From NCBI GenBank assembly GCA_030590485.1, contig JAUUYL010000011.1, forward strand, positions 1-43,445: a stretch of DNA of 43,445 nt, in the 5' to 3' direction. Positions 26,536-34,656 of this stretch are shown here, one piece after another; within the stretch, counting starts at the first letter, position 1, and each line of letters opens with the position of its first letter. The notes beneath the pieces were generated by a model, which was given only the letters and a program-made list of their open reading frames with translations, was not told the DNA's origin and searched no databases. The stretch comes from Lentisphaerota bacterium (lineage in GTDB: Bacteria; Verrucomicrobiota; Kiritimatiellia; UBA8416; JAUUYL01). Made by a program: the position numbers and the translations under genes.

Positions 26536-27453
26536 TTACATAAACCGCTGGGCGGCCTGGTATAGGATCGGGCCAAGAAGCACAAGGAAAACAGCGGGGA
26601 AGATAAAGAGCAAAAGAGGGCCGAGCATCTTTACTGGTGCTTCGTTGGCAAGTTTCTCTGCACGCTCGAAACGGCGTTGCCGAATCTGATCGGCCTGTAT
26701 CCGTAGAATAGCGCCTATGCTTACACCTAACTCATCCGCCTGTACCAGGGCGTTGATGACAGAACGAGTCTCCTGAAGGTTTATTCGTTCCGACATGGCT
26801 CGTAAAGCCTCACGCCTTGTTTTGCCAAGCTGTATCTCCCTGACTACGCGGACAAGCTCTTCTGTAAGAGGGTCGATTACACTGCGCTCAACATTTCGCT
26901 GGAGTGCTGTCATGAAATCCATTCCGGCTTCTACCGACAGCGTTAAAAGATCGAGGACGAAGGGAAGGGATCGCTGAATGCTTTTGTGTCTTGTCTTGAG
27001 AGCTTTCGAAAGCCAGCTGGAGGGTGATATCGAAAGCAGAAGCGGACCGAGGATATAAAGAGCGGCACTCATTTTTCCAAGAATAGACTCAGGATTGGCT
27101 GATACAGCACTGTATATGAAAAGTATCCATGGTGTTCCAAGAACCAGAGGCAGGATAATGCGAAGTGACATCAGCTCTTGCGCTGAGATGAGACCCTCAA
27201 ATCCAGCGGAGACAATATTTCTTCCAATGCGAGCTTTGCTCTTATCGAATATTTTCATGTTAAAAAGAGGGCTCACGTTTGGCACAAGCGGCAGGAGGAG
27301 TCGGAAAAGGATGGGTATTTGTCTCTCCTGTTTTCTGCCGTCAGCAAGAGTAATGTAGGTTATCTGCTGCATTATTGTTGAGCAGTACCATGCCAGGCCG
27401 GCGCAGGCCACCGCCCACATGCAGGATAACGTTATTGTAAATGGCTTAAACAT
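26536..27453 (-). CDS. tadC: Tad inner-membrane platform protein TadC (T2SS F family)
   Basis: A 305-residue inner-membrane protein of the type II secretion F family. Membrane spans are near 7-25, 103-120 (ILPLVLGTPWILFIYSAVSA), 130-147 and the C-terminus (LLLFIFPAVFLVLLGPILY). The cytoplasmic helical core has SLPFVLDLLTLSVEAGMDF and LVRVVREIQLGKTRREALR ending in ELGVSIGAILRIQADQIR, all typical of TadC. Together with TadB it should form the platform on which the ATPase acts. It overlaps tadB by eight bases. The 74-bp gap before the FHA gene shows no terminator. Confidence 0.9.
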   Translation of the reverse strand: MFKPFTITLSCMWAVACAGLAWYCSTIMQQITYITLADGRKQERQIPILFRLLLPLVPNVSPLFNMKIFDKSKARIGRNIVSAGFEGLISAQELMSLRIILPLVLGTPWILFIYSAVSANPESILGKMSAALYILGPLLLSISPSSWLSKALKTRHKSIQRSLPFVLDLLTLSVEAGMDFMTALQRNVERSVIDPLTEELVRVVREIQLGKTRREALRAMSERINLQETRSVINALVQADELGVSIGAILRIQADQIRQRRFERAEKLANEAPVKMLGPLLLFIFPAVFLVLLGPILYQAAQRFM

Positions 27454-28321
27454 CGATATCTATTATCTTTCGTATAATCATCCATCCGCAGAAAATCATC
27501 ATTCCAACACCAGCTATAACGGCAACACCAACGGTAGAATGCAGGAATGGCCGCATCATCTCCGGCTCCATTGCCAGCATGACAAAGCCCATTACCACGG
27601 GCATGCATGCAGCAACGATTCCTTGCATCCTGCCTTGAGATGTAAGGGTCTTGATTCTGTTTTCAATTCGCATCCGTTCCCTTATAGTTGTTGAAATCTT
27701 TTCGAGAATCTCTGTGAGGTTGCCCCCTGTCTTTCGCGCTGTCTCAATGGCAGCCACGACAAGAGTCAGGTCGGGGCTCTTTACCCGCTGGTCAAGATGT
27801 TGCATCGCATCGCTGAAGCTCACTCCTACGTGAGTCTGCTTGAGAAAGACATCGAACTCCTGAGCGATAGGTTTTTCGCCATCCTTCACTACGGATTCAA
27901 AGGCCTGTGTGATGCTGAAGCCTGCTTTTAAAGCATTGCTCATGTTGACCAGGGTGTCGACAAGCTGGTTGTTGAACTTTTCGAGACGTCTTTTCTTTAA
28001 GAAATTCAGAAGTGACTTGGGACTATGGAATGCGAGGTATGCGCCAATTGATGAGATGAGGATTCCCGCCAAGATGCCTGCCGTTGACTGGAAATTGCCA
28101 ACTAACATGAATAAGACTAGAAATGTAGCGGCGGCGAGGGTCCACCCAATCTCTGCAATTCTTTTTGGCGGGATAAAAAGGAAAACATCCTCAAATTCAC
28201 TGGCGGTTTCCTGCGAATATGTGTCCGAATATGCCTCTGCGCCCGAGAAGAAAGCCGTGAGGATGACGTATGTCAACCCACTGAAGCTTAGTAGAAAAAG
28301 GAATGGAATCAGTATTGTCAT
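27446..28321 (-). CDS. tadB: Tad inner-membrane platform protein TadB (T2SS F family)
   Basis: A 291-residue member of the same family as TadC. Two spans near 60-100 (LAAATFLVLFMLVGNFQS, GILAGILISSIGAYLAFH) precede the F domain with FNNQLVDTLVNMSNALKAGF and the ETARKTGGNLTEILEKIS helix. Two C-terminal spans follow. The N-terminus has an additional hydrophobic helix (FLFLLSFSGLTYVILTAFF). Its ATG overlaps the stop of the ATPase gene as ATGA, so the two are coupled. Confidence 0.9.
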   Translation of the reverse strand: MTILIPFLFLLSFSGLTYVILTAFFSGAEAYSDTYSQETASEFEDVFLFIPPKRIAEIGWTLAAATFLVLFMLVGNFQSTAGILAGILISSIGAYLAFHSPKSLLNFLKKRRLEKFNNQLVDTLVNMSNALKAGFSITQAFESVVKDGEKPIAQEFDVFLKQTHVGVSFSDAMQHLDQRVKSPDLTLVVAAIETARKTGGNLTEILEKISTTIRERMRIENRIKTLTSQGRMQGIVAACMPVVMGFVMLAMEPEMMRPFLHSTVGVAVIAGVGMMIFCGWMIIRKIIDIDV

Positions 28322-30000
28322 ATAGCTGTATCCGGGGTGAACATTGAATGGTCAATAGTCATTCCCTGCGACTTGATTTCCTCAAGGAATGTGGGTACGG
28401 ATCCGGTAGGGCGCAGTGAGCCCAAAACTTTTCCTTCTTCGCCTATACCCGTTTGCTTGAATTCGAAAATATCCTGCATCGTTATCTGATCGCCTTCCTG
28501 CCCGACTATTTCTGTAACATTGGTTATTTTACGCGAGCCGTCACTCATTCGTGATTCGTGAACAATCAAATCCACTGCAGATGCTATCTGTTCTCTGATG
28601 GCCCTGACAGGGAGTTCCATGCCAGACATCAGCACCATTGTCTCGAGACGCGATATGACATCGCGCGGGGCATTGGCATGCACAGTTGTGAGAGATCCGT
28701 CATGACCAGTGTTCATCGCCTGGAGCATATCAAGAGTTTCGCCGCCACGACACTCACCAACGACTATTCTGTCCGGACGCATTCTCAGCGCGTTCCTGAC
28801 AAGATCACGGATAGTGATTGCACCTTTGCCTTCTATGTTTGGCGGTCTTGCCTCAAGGCGAACGATATGATCCTGCGTGAGCCGAAGCTCCGCCGCATCC
28901 TCAATGGTGACAATCCTCTCGGTGTTAGGGATATAACTGCTGAGCACGTTCAGTAGACTCGTTTTACCGGAACCTGTTCCTCCCGCCACTATGATATTCT
29001 TGCGAAGACGGACGCAGATGCTTATGAACTCTGCAATGTCGGCAGTCATCGTGCCAAAGTTAATAAGATCCTTGTCTGTGAATGGTATTTTAGAGAATTT
29101 CCTGATTGTAAGGCATGGGCCTACAAGCGATAGGGGCTTGATAATGGCGTTCACTCTGGATCCGTCCTCCAGACGCGCGTCAACGTACGGCTGACTCTCG
29201 TCAATACGCCTTCCCAACGGGGAAACAATACGTTCGATTATTGCAAGCACTGAAGCGTCGTCTATGAATGTCTGGTCGGTAAGGATGAGTTTACCATGCT
29301 TTTCCACATATATCTGATTAGGGCCGTTAACCATAATTTCCGTTATATCATCATCTGCAAGAAAAATTTCCAGCGGACCGAGGGCAAGTGCCTCGTTGAA
29401 TATTTCCGTTGCCAGGTCGTCAGGGCTTATTCCCAGAGGAAGGCGATCCTGCACATCGCTGACTATACCATCAATAGTGGATCTCGCTTTCTCGATGAGC
29501 GATTCCTGGCCAATGCCCGAAAGTGACATTCTCTTGATGTCCATACGCTCTACGAGCTCCTTGTGGATCTGCTGCTTAATAGAACGCTTCTGGTCCATAG
29601 CCGGGGCTGATAGTTTCTTTTCAGGGGTAGGGGTACTTTTAAGTGCTGGCTCGGGCGTTGGTTTGGCTTCAGGAACGGCTGCCACCTCAGAGGGAGCCTG
29701 TGATGGGTTTACTATGAGAGTGAATGGCCCCACGCTTATCTTCTGCCCGTCAGCCACCTCAGCTCTGCCAGAGACTGGCAAGCCATCTATCAATGTCCCG
29801 GACTCAGAAGCGAGGTCTTCAATCCAGATCTCATTATTCTGGACTGTCAGAATGGCATGTCGTCCTTCTACCTCAGAATGGGGAAGCGCTATTTTGCAGT
29901 CGCTGTCGCTTCCCACCGTATAGATTCCCGGCTCAATATCAAAAGATGATGGGTCCTTATCCGGGCGATGTATTACCATTTTAACAGTTGAGGATGCCAT
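28318..30000 (-). CDS. tadA: TadA/CpaF secretion ATPase with N-terminal FHA domain
   Basis: A 560-residue cytoplasmic ATPase that powers Flp pilus assembly. An FHA-like domain covers about 25-98 (IYTVGSDSDC, EGRHAILTV, DLASESGTLIDG). It is degenerate: the usual Gly-Arg is Gly-Ser31 and the key Asn of the SSNG turn is lost. A Pro/Ala/Glu linker (100-135) leads to the CpaF core with GPLEIFLADDDITEIMVNG. Walker A is GGTGSGKT (340-347), the Asp box includes TIEDAAELRL, and Walker B is RIVVGE (411-416) followed by DMLQAMNTGHDGSLTTVHAN. Ordinary TadA is about 420 residues, so the FHA extension is an addition. It lies six bases after cpaB. Confidence 0.92.
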   Translation of the reverse strand: MASSTVKMVIHRPDKDPSSFDIEPGIYTVGSDSDCKIALPHSEVEGRHAILTVQNNEIWIEDLASESGTLIDGLPVSGRAEVADGQKISVGPFTLIVNPSQAPSEVAAVPEAKPTPEPALKSTPTPEKKLSAPAMDQKRSIKQQIHKELVERMDIKRMSLSGIGQESLIEKARSTIDGIVSDVQDRLPLGISPDDLATEIFNEALALGPLEIFLADDDITEIMVNGPNQIYVEKHGKLILTDQTFIDDASVLAIIERIVSPLGRRIDESQPYVDARLEDGSRVNAIIKPLSLVGPCLTIRKFSKIPFTDKDLINFGTMTADIAEFISICVRLRKNIIVAGGTGSGKTSLLNVLSSYIPNTERIVTIEDAAELRLTQDHIVRLEARPPNIEGKGAITIRDLVRNALRMRPDRIVVGECRGGETLDMLQAMNTGHDGSLTTVHANAPRDVISRLETMVLMSGMELPVRAIREQIASAVDLIVHESRMSDGSRKITNVTEIVGQEGDQITMQDIFEFKQTGIGEEGKVLGSLRPTGSVPTFLEEIKSQGMTIDHSMFTPDTAI

Positions 30001-30006
30001 AGCAGA

Positions 30007-30825
30007 TTACCTTATGGTTTTCTTGTGTCTGATGTATTTCTGACGATAAAGATTATACTCTTTTAGTTTGGTCTCAACGTGCTTGAAATCTACTTCAGGC
30101 AAGTCAGATTCAAAATGCAAATCGTCAGGATTGCGAAGCGACAGTATCAAGCGGCCCTGCATCTGTTCCGCAAACACCAGGAGCTCAGCCTCTCTAGGAG
30201 TCACTTCAACCGTCACCGAACTATAACCGGACGAACGTTTTGATTTCTCGAGCTGATCCTTGGCGATATTCTGACCTGTAGCCAGAATCGTAACATCCTG
30301 TAAGACTGTCAATGTTACCGACTCCATTTCGCCTGGAACCGTCTTGGATGGAAACGAGAACGTCCCAAGAATATCGACGTGGTCATTGGGTCTTACCATG
30401 GAGCTTACCGCGGCAGTGCCGCCAATAGAAAGAGATATGGCGCGCATCTTCTTCTTGACTATCGATGCCAGTCCGCTCGCTTTGGAGTTTCCACCTTCTA
30501 TATCAGACCAGAGTACTGGGCTGTCTTCCTTAATCGGAAAGATCACCTTTCTGCCGAGTAGTTTTCTGCCGTCATTGAGGAGGACAGCTCTGTCTCCAAC
30601 GTTGATTTTGAAGACATCCTTTTTCTTGAGGTCGGTATGAGCGAGGACGGTTCCGCCTGGTATGTCATGCCTAGCGGTCATTACGGTTATCGTTTCTGCG
30701 CGCTTATTGAAGTCGTCTTTCATTTTCTGAAAGTCAGCTTCCTTATCGCGCGTGAACTTCATTGTCATGAAGAACGCTAATATCCCTACAGCAATCGAAA
30801 TGATTGGTATCAACTTTTGTTTCAT
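30007..30825 (-). CDS. cpaB: Flp pilus assembly protein CpaB/RcpC
   Basis: A 272-residue protein anchored by an N-terminal hydrophobic helix (residues 4-22, IPIISIAVGILAFFMTMKF). A SAF domain follows (VMTARHDIPGGTVLAHTDL), and then the CpaB region with ILGRKVIFPIKEDSPVLWSDI-type and MRAISLSIGGTAAVSSMVRPNDHVDI-type segments. VTLTVLQDVTILATGQ and VTVEVTPREAELLVFAEQ are strongly CpaB-like. In known Tad systems it works with the secretin in the periplasm. The secretin gene that usually follows is not in this window. Confidence 0.9.
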   Translation of the reverse strand: MKQKLIPIISIAVGILAFFMTMKFTRDKEADFQKMKDDFNKRAETITVMTARHDIPGGTVLAHTDLKKKDVFKINVGDRAVLLNDGRKLLGRKVIFPIKEDSPVLWSDIEGGNSKASGLASIVKKKMRAISLSIGGTAAVSSMVRPNDHVDILGTFSFPSKTVPGEMESVTLTVLQDVTILATGQNIAKDQLEKSKRSSGYSSVTVEVTPREAELLVFAEQMQGRLILSLRNPDDLHFESDLPEVDFKHVETKLKEYNLYRQKYIRHKKTIR

Positions 30826-30840
30826 AATATTTCCTTCAGT

Positions 30841-31518
30841 CTATTTTATTCCCTGTTTCTTGTACAATAAACTAATTCTTGTATCACCTGAAGTTTTTTC
30901 TATGTCAACTGAAACGCAGGCAATTGCCTTTTCTTTCAGGTATACGGACATTCCAATAGAGCCGTTTGCCGTTGCAGGGGCCGGGAGACGCCAGCCGTTA
31001 GCTTCCATAGCGCCTCGGTAGAATGAGCGGACGTCACCGGGCGAGGCGTTTGATCGCGAAACGCTCAGTTCCATTCTGGTGTTGTTGTCACGTGCATAGA
31101 AGGCAGGTTCGCTTTGCGGATATGGCGGTATTTCGTTCAGATAATGAGTTGAGGGCGCATTCAAATTGTCCGGCCTCTCAATTTTGAAGAGTAGCGGTTT
31201 ACCGGACAGCTGAATGCCCAGCAGAGTTGTAATCATTCTGCCCTTGGTGATTGATATGGAGTGCATGCTGCTGCCCCATGCAGATTTCGGCTCAGGAAAG
31301 CCAATGACAGATACAGTTCCCGACTCACCATTAATCAGCATGTTTGTCTGGTACGCAACGCGGCCCCCTAAATTGCTGAGATATCGGGTCAGGTTATCCG
31401 CTGCACCCCAGCGAAAATAAACTTTCGCCTGCACATAAACCGCTGACATAATAAGCATTAATACAATCAGCATTATGTGTTTCTTTATGACTTTGGATGT
31501 CAAACGTTCATTACTCAT
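30841..31518 (-). CDS. Unknown exported protein of the Tad cluster
   Basis: A 225-residue protein that I do not recognise. Residues about 14-31 form a signal peptide or anchor (HIMLIVLMLIMSAVYVQA). The exported part has two halves. The first (SVIGFPEPKSAWGSSMHSI, GRMITTLLGIQLSGKPLLF) resembles a small alpha/beta domain. The second (SPGDVRSFYRGAMEANGWRL, followed by VDIEKTSGDTRISLLY) has the form 'FY...M..NGW' seen in several small lipoprotein folds. Its place between the pilin-like genes and cpaB, with short gaps, suggests an apparatus part or minor secreted component. A GCC-rich hairpin repeat lies immediately upstream, and no good ribosome-binding site is visible. Confidence 0.65.
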   Translation of the reverse strand: MSNERLTSKVIKKHIMLIVLMLIMSAVYVQAKVYFRWGAADNLTRYLSNLGGRVAYQTNMLINGESGTVSVIGFPEPKSAWGSSMHSISITKGRMITTLLGIQLSGKPLLFKIERPDNLNAPSTHYLNEIPPYPQSEPAFYARDNNTRMELSVSRSNASPGDVRSFYRGAMEANGWRLPAPATANGSIGMSVYLKEKAIACVSVDIEKTSGDTRISLLYKKQGIK

Positions 31519-31525
31519 TATTCAC

Positions 31526-31557
31526 TTGTCTCGGCATAGCCGAAGGCGACGCCGGAT
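31526..31557. repeat. Short GC-rich hairpin repeat
   Basis: TGTCTCGGCATAGCCGAAGG followed by CGACGCCGGATC lies in the 49-bp gap between two Tad genes. It contains a CGGC-ATA-GCCG hairpin with a three-base loop and the CTCGGC core shared with the repeats in mtaB and at 22213. It could affect mRNA stability between the genes. Confidence 0.5.
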
Positions 31558-31567
31558 CATTCCACAT

Positions 31568-32176
31568 TTAGTATATTCCTTTTGTCCGCGTCATCCATAC
31601 TTCCGAATTGATCGTTATTGAATCGTTGCTGTAAATAAGACTTCTAAATGCATTTAGGATATTCGTGGTTGCGGATGCATCGCCTTTCACCAGCCCGAAA
31701 TAGGACGAAGGGATACCGCGTGAAGAGTGCATTGTTACGAATGGGTTCTGGTCGTCTTCAAAAACATTCCATTCAGACGCGTCGGAAACAGATTTGTCTG
31801 GCATGGTGTTGAAAAATGATTCTGTATTTTTGATCGTTGATGCTTCGTCATCCGCGGTGTAGCGTACATCGTCACCCTCGGCATTGCGCGGTGATTCTGT
31901 CCATGTCTTTATGTAGGGGACTGAAGGTACTAAGGCTATTTCAGCCATTGCGGCGCTTGCCGCTTCAGCCCGAGCTTCCATCATTGTCTCCGTTTGCATC
32001 ATTGTGAGTGTCGTCAGCTGAAGCAGCCCCGCAAGAACGACCACAATCGCCACCAAACACACACACAACTCAATCAGCGCTTGCCCAGACAGTCCTGCCT
32101 GTACTGAGGCCGTAGGCCGAAAGAAGTTGCCTGTCTTCACTTCGACATTCGACATTCGACATTCGATATTCGACAT
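31568..32176 (-). CDS. TadE/TadF-like minor pilin
   Basis: A 202-residue protein with a class III pilin N-terminus. The SG|QALIEL junction has Glu at +5, followed by a hydrophobic helix (CVCLVAIVVVLAGLLQL). The C-terminal domain has about 150 residues and no recognised fold. The open frame extends 65 codons further upstream, over the preceding gene. The ATG at 32176 is preferred, as it lies four bases after that gene's stop. This ATG is created by a CGACATT 7-mer array, so the leader begins MSNIECRMSNVEVK, a seven-residue repeat. The next part (FFRPTASVQAG) is also repeat-like, covering a GGCC-GTA-GGCC hairpin. Confidence 0.7.
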   Translation of the reverse strand: MSNIECRMSNVEVKTGNFFRPTASVQAGLSGQALIELCVCLVAIVVVLAGLLQLTTLTMMQTETMMEARAEAASAAMAEIALVPSVPYIKTWTESPRNAEGDDVRYTADDEASTIKNTESFFNTMPDKSVSDASEWNVFEDDQNPFVTMHSSRGIPSSYFGLVKGDASATTNILNAFRSLIYSNDSITINSEVWMTRTKGIY

Positions 32177-32177
32177 T
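32143..32177. repeat. Period-7 array of CGACATT providing a start codon
   Basis: Five contiguous 7-mers (CGACATT three times, CGATATT, CGACATT) occupy the start of the TadE/F-like gene. On the minus strand the array reads AATGTCG repeats. The gene's probable ATG (32174-32176) lies in the last unit, and a second in-frame ATG lies 21 bases on. Three 7-mers make 21 bases, which explains the seven-residue protein repeat. Confidence 0.85.
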
Positions 32178-32180
32178 ACT

Positions 32181-33689
32181 TTAGTGTCCTCGACTTGTTC
32201 CGCCTGTGCGATATCTACCTGGTCCGGATGGGAGCGTGCAAAGATAACTATTTGTGGAAAGCCATGAGACGCCCGTTTCGCGGAAGGCCGAAATCTCCCA
32301 GGTGACAAGTTGGGTGCAATAGTAACACCCTGCTTCTCCTCCGCTGGGTCCTCGTTGCGTGTATTGCTCAAGATGTTGCTCGATGTGGGTGCGCCATTCT
32401 ATGTTGTAGGATCCGCCGGCACCTGCAGAGGATGCGTCGATGGGTATCATGGCTACCTGTTGAAAAGCGGGGAGAACAATACCGTATGTATTCGGGCGCT
32501 CGTTGTCGTTCAAGGTACCGAAAGGTTTGGCGGCAGCAGACCATTTTACAGTGGGTGCGTATTGGTGCGGGGTCAAGAGCGTAAGGCCTGACGCGTTGAT
32601 TCTGCATGCTGCATCTGCCCCTCGGTAGTTATACTCGTCTCGCAATGTCCCTGTAAGCGGAAAGTACTCGGGGGCTTCGGTGTTCATTGTCTCCCATGCG
32701 CCCCACCAGTCGTCATTGTAGCAGTACCACAATGCAGGGGTGTCCATGGCATTGGTGGTGATGGTTCCGAGTTCACGGTCATTTGCGATATCGTTTAGGA
32801 ATGCAAAGAAAGAGTCAGAATCGCCGGTCATAGATGAAAGCGGAGTCTGGCGTTTGGTCAGTTGAAGTCCGAATATCTCGCTGTTCATGTACTCTCTGTT
32901 GACCAGTTCGGGCAGGGGGTCCCAGTCGCGGAAATTGGAGTATGTTTTGAGAAGGTCGTAATCGTTACGAAAGAACCAGCACCAGGCTGGTGCATTGACG
33001 GCACCGTAGAAGCCGATGTCCAGTAATGTGTGCCCAGCGACACGATCGGTGTAATAATGCACGTTGTCCGGGCCGGCGGCTACCCCGTTGTTAGCGACTG
33101 TATCAATCATGTCGGCATATTCTTCCCAGCATCCTTCGTATGGTTCAGTGAACAGCATCTCTCCGCTATCATCAGTCTTGCTGGGGTAATCGTATCGGAC
33201 TGCGTTGGCGTGAGCTCTCATACGTTCGCTGAACTCTTCGTGCTCGTACATGCCGTTATTCTTTGCTGCCTGTTGAGATGCCTCGAGTGCAATCATTGGT
33301 CCGACAAAGCATAGTCGTGCCTGTATGTTGGTTATGGCGCCGAGCGCAAATGAATCGTCTTCACTGATTGCGACTGCCTGCATGATGTTCAGGTCGCCAA
33401 TGACGTTAAGCGTGATGCCTTGCCATCGAGCCGCCATGAGTGCTGCTGCGTCACCGGCGTTTTGAGTGAGAGATTTAAGATGCAGTGTTTTATGGATGTC
33501 AACATTCCATAAGACAGCGAAGACAAGAATGACAAGGACCATAAGGAGAAAAATCATTACTTGTCCTGCCCGTCGTCCTGCCTGTCCTGAGGTATCCCGA
33601 AGGGAGGTCTTAGTCCGAAGGGCTCGTCCGCTGTAGCCTCGGCGAAGGCGGGAGGGTTTACGTTTTCTATTTTTACCAGAGTTGATCAT
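32181..33689 (-). CDS. TadG-like Flp pilus assembly protein
   Basis: A 502-residue protein. The Tad domain at about 40-90 reads GQVMIFLLMVLVILVFAVLW, then KSLTQNAGDAAALMAAR, matching the putative TadE/G-like helix with its 'D.A.L.AA' continuation. The positively charged leader of about 42 residues is long and partly made of repeat DNA. The remaining 400 residues are rich in Trp, Tyr and Asn, without a visible von Willebrand domain, and are presumably periplasmic or surface-exposed. They include CYYC near the C-terminus. Its ATG lies 17 bases inside the end of the preceding gene. Glu at +5 is absent, so processing by a prepilin peptidase is uncertain. Confidence 0.75.
   Translation of the reverse strand: MINSGKNRKRKPSRLRRGYSGRALRTKTSLRDTSGQAGRRAGQVMIFLLMVLVILVFAVLWNVDIHKTLHLKSLTQNAGDAAALMAARWQGITLNVIGDLNIMQAVAISEDDSFALGAITNIQARLCFVGPMIALEASQQAAKNNGMYEHEEFSERMRAHANAVRYDYPSKTDDSGEMLFTEPYEGCWEEYADMIDTVANNGVAAGPDNVHYYTDRVAGHTLLDIGFYGAVNAPAWCWFFRNDYDLLKTYSNFRDWDPLPELVNREYMNSEIFGLQLTKRQTPLSSMTGDSDSFFAFLNDIANDRELGTITTNAMDTPALWYCYNDDWWGAWETMNTEAPEYFPLTGTLRDEYNYRGADAACRINASGLTLLTPHQYAPTVKWSAAAKPFGTLNDNERPNTYGIVLPAFQQVAMIPIDASSAGAGGSYNIEWRTHIEQHLEQYTQRGPSGGEAGCYYCTQLVTWEISAFRETGVSWLSTNSYLCTLPSGPGRYRTGGTSRGH
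33595..33652. repeat. Repeat segment within the leader of the TadG-like gene
   Basis: TCCCGAAGGGAGGTCTTAGT, then CCGAAGGGCTCGTCCGCTGT and AGCCTCGGCGAAGGCGGG, are coding for residues about 13-32. The segment contains GCCTCGGCG and CTTAG.CCGAAG parts of the mtaB-type repeat, and TCCCGAAGGGA is a small hairpin. It lengthens the basic leader before the membrane helix. Confidence 0.5.
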
Positions 33690-34386
33690 TAAGATATAAT
33701 GGATAATGGTTTTCGATAGTGCTGACAGCCGTCAGCGTTAATGAGTCGCCACTGTAATATGTCTTATGGAGCGGGAGCCAGTTGGTGTAGATCTGCCACA
33801 CATTGACTTCGGCGAAGATATTGGGCATAACACTACCCGTATCATCGATAGCAAAACTGGCGCAGTTATAGTGGATTAAGTCGTTCTCCCAACCTTCATA
33901 ATTAAGGATGTGTTTGCCTCGTTCATGGTTCGCGGTGGCCATGAACTCAGGAATCAGCGCTTCTTCTAGATTGTGTAGAGTGGATGAAGACCTGATTTTG
34001 CCTGACAGTATATTCGTCCATGGGGCTATCAGGATTCCGTCTGCACCTTGAGAACGCGTTATGGCCGATCTTAGTGCCGCGTGTGCCTCTGCCTCATCAT
34101 AGTCCGGCGTAATCATTTTTCCTGAATTTGGGATGGCAGACACCCAGATGGCTTTTCGGACCATCCAGTAATTGAATCCAACGGTTTTCGCCCTAGCACC
34201 TCGTGCGGCCGCGTGATAGAGGATTTCTTTGTGGGCGAACATTTGAGAAATCTGCATGGCACCGAAGAAGATTACGCAGATTAGAATCATCGCAATCAGA
34301 GACTCAAGCATCACTTGTCCTGCCATCCTAGACCTTAAATGTTTTGGCAGGGCATATATAGGCCGCTTAATCGGAAAACCAGGCAT
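33673..34386 (-). CDS. TadE-like pilus assembly protein
   Basis: A 237-residue protein. A basic leader (MPGFPIKRPIYALPKHLRSRMAG) ends in the same G|Q junction, followed by QVMLESLIAMILICVIFFG with Glu at +5. After this come AHKEILYHAAARGARAKTVGFN and a C-terminal domain of about 170 residues. TadE proteins have one N-terminal span and a periplasmic domain. The ATG at 34386 is used; a TTG three codons upstream is possible. Neither has a clear ribosome-binding site. Confidence 0.75.
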   Translation of the reverse strand: MPGFPIKRPIYALPKHLRSRMAGQVMLESLIAMILICVIFFGAMQISQMFAHKEILYHAAARGARAKTVGFNYWMVRKAIWVSAIPNSGKMITPDYDEAEAHAALRSAITRSQGADGILIAPWTNILSGKIRSSSTLHNLEEALIPEFMATANHERGKHILNYEGWENDLIHYNCASFAIDDTGSVMPNIFAEVNVWQIYTNWLPLHKTYYSGDSLTLTAVSTIENHYPLYLNDQLW

Positions 34387-34415
34387 TGATTTCAACTATT
34401 TGAGGGGTTTAGTTG

Positions 34416-34643
34416 TTAGTCGAGTTGAGCGTCTTTCAGCCAGTCTTCGGAATCTTTCTCTAACGCCTCCTCTATTAGATCTGTCTCCCCGCCAAGCTCT
34501 TTAGTTGCGACGCCAAACAGAGTGCGTACTCTGTCACTGAACACACCGACTACTGCAAGTGCAGCTACGGCGATAATAAGTACGATAATGATGTATTCCA
34601 CCATAGTCTGTCCGCTTTTGCTTTTCTGATGCTTTTTCGTCAT
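34416..34643 (-). CDS. flp: Flp-type pilin 1
   Basis: A 75-residue pilin. Leader MTKKHQKSKSG, then the prepilin cleavage junction G|Q with Glu at +5 (QTMVEY), and a hydrophobic helix IIIVLIIAVAALAVVGVF. The acidic tail (TKELGGETDLIEEALEKDSED) is longer than in small Flp pilins. The ATG at 34643 has an excellent GGAGG site. It is the best-supported major pilin subunit. Confidence 0.85.
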   Translation of the reverse strand: MTKKHQKSKSGQTMVEYIIIVLIIAVAALAVVGVFSDRVRTLFGVATKELGGETDLIEEALEKDSEDWLKDAQLD

Positions 34644-34656
34644 ATGACCTCCGCTT

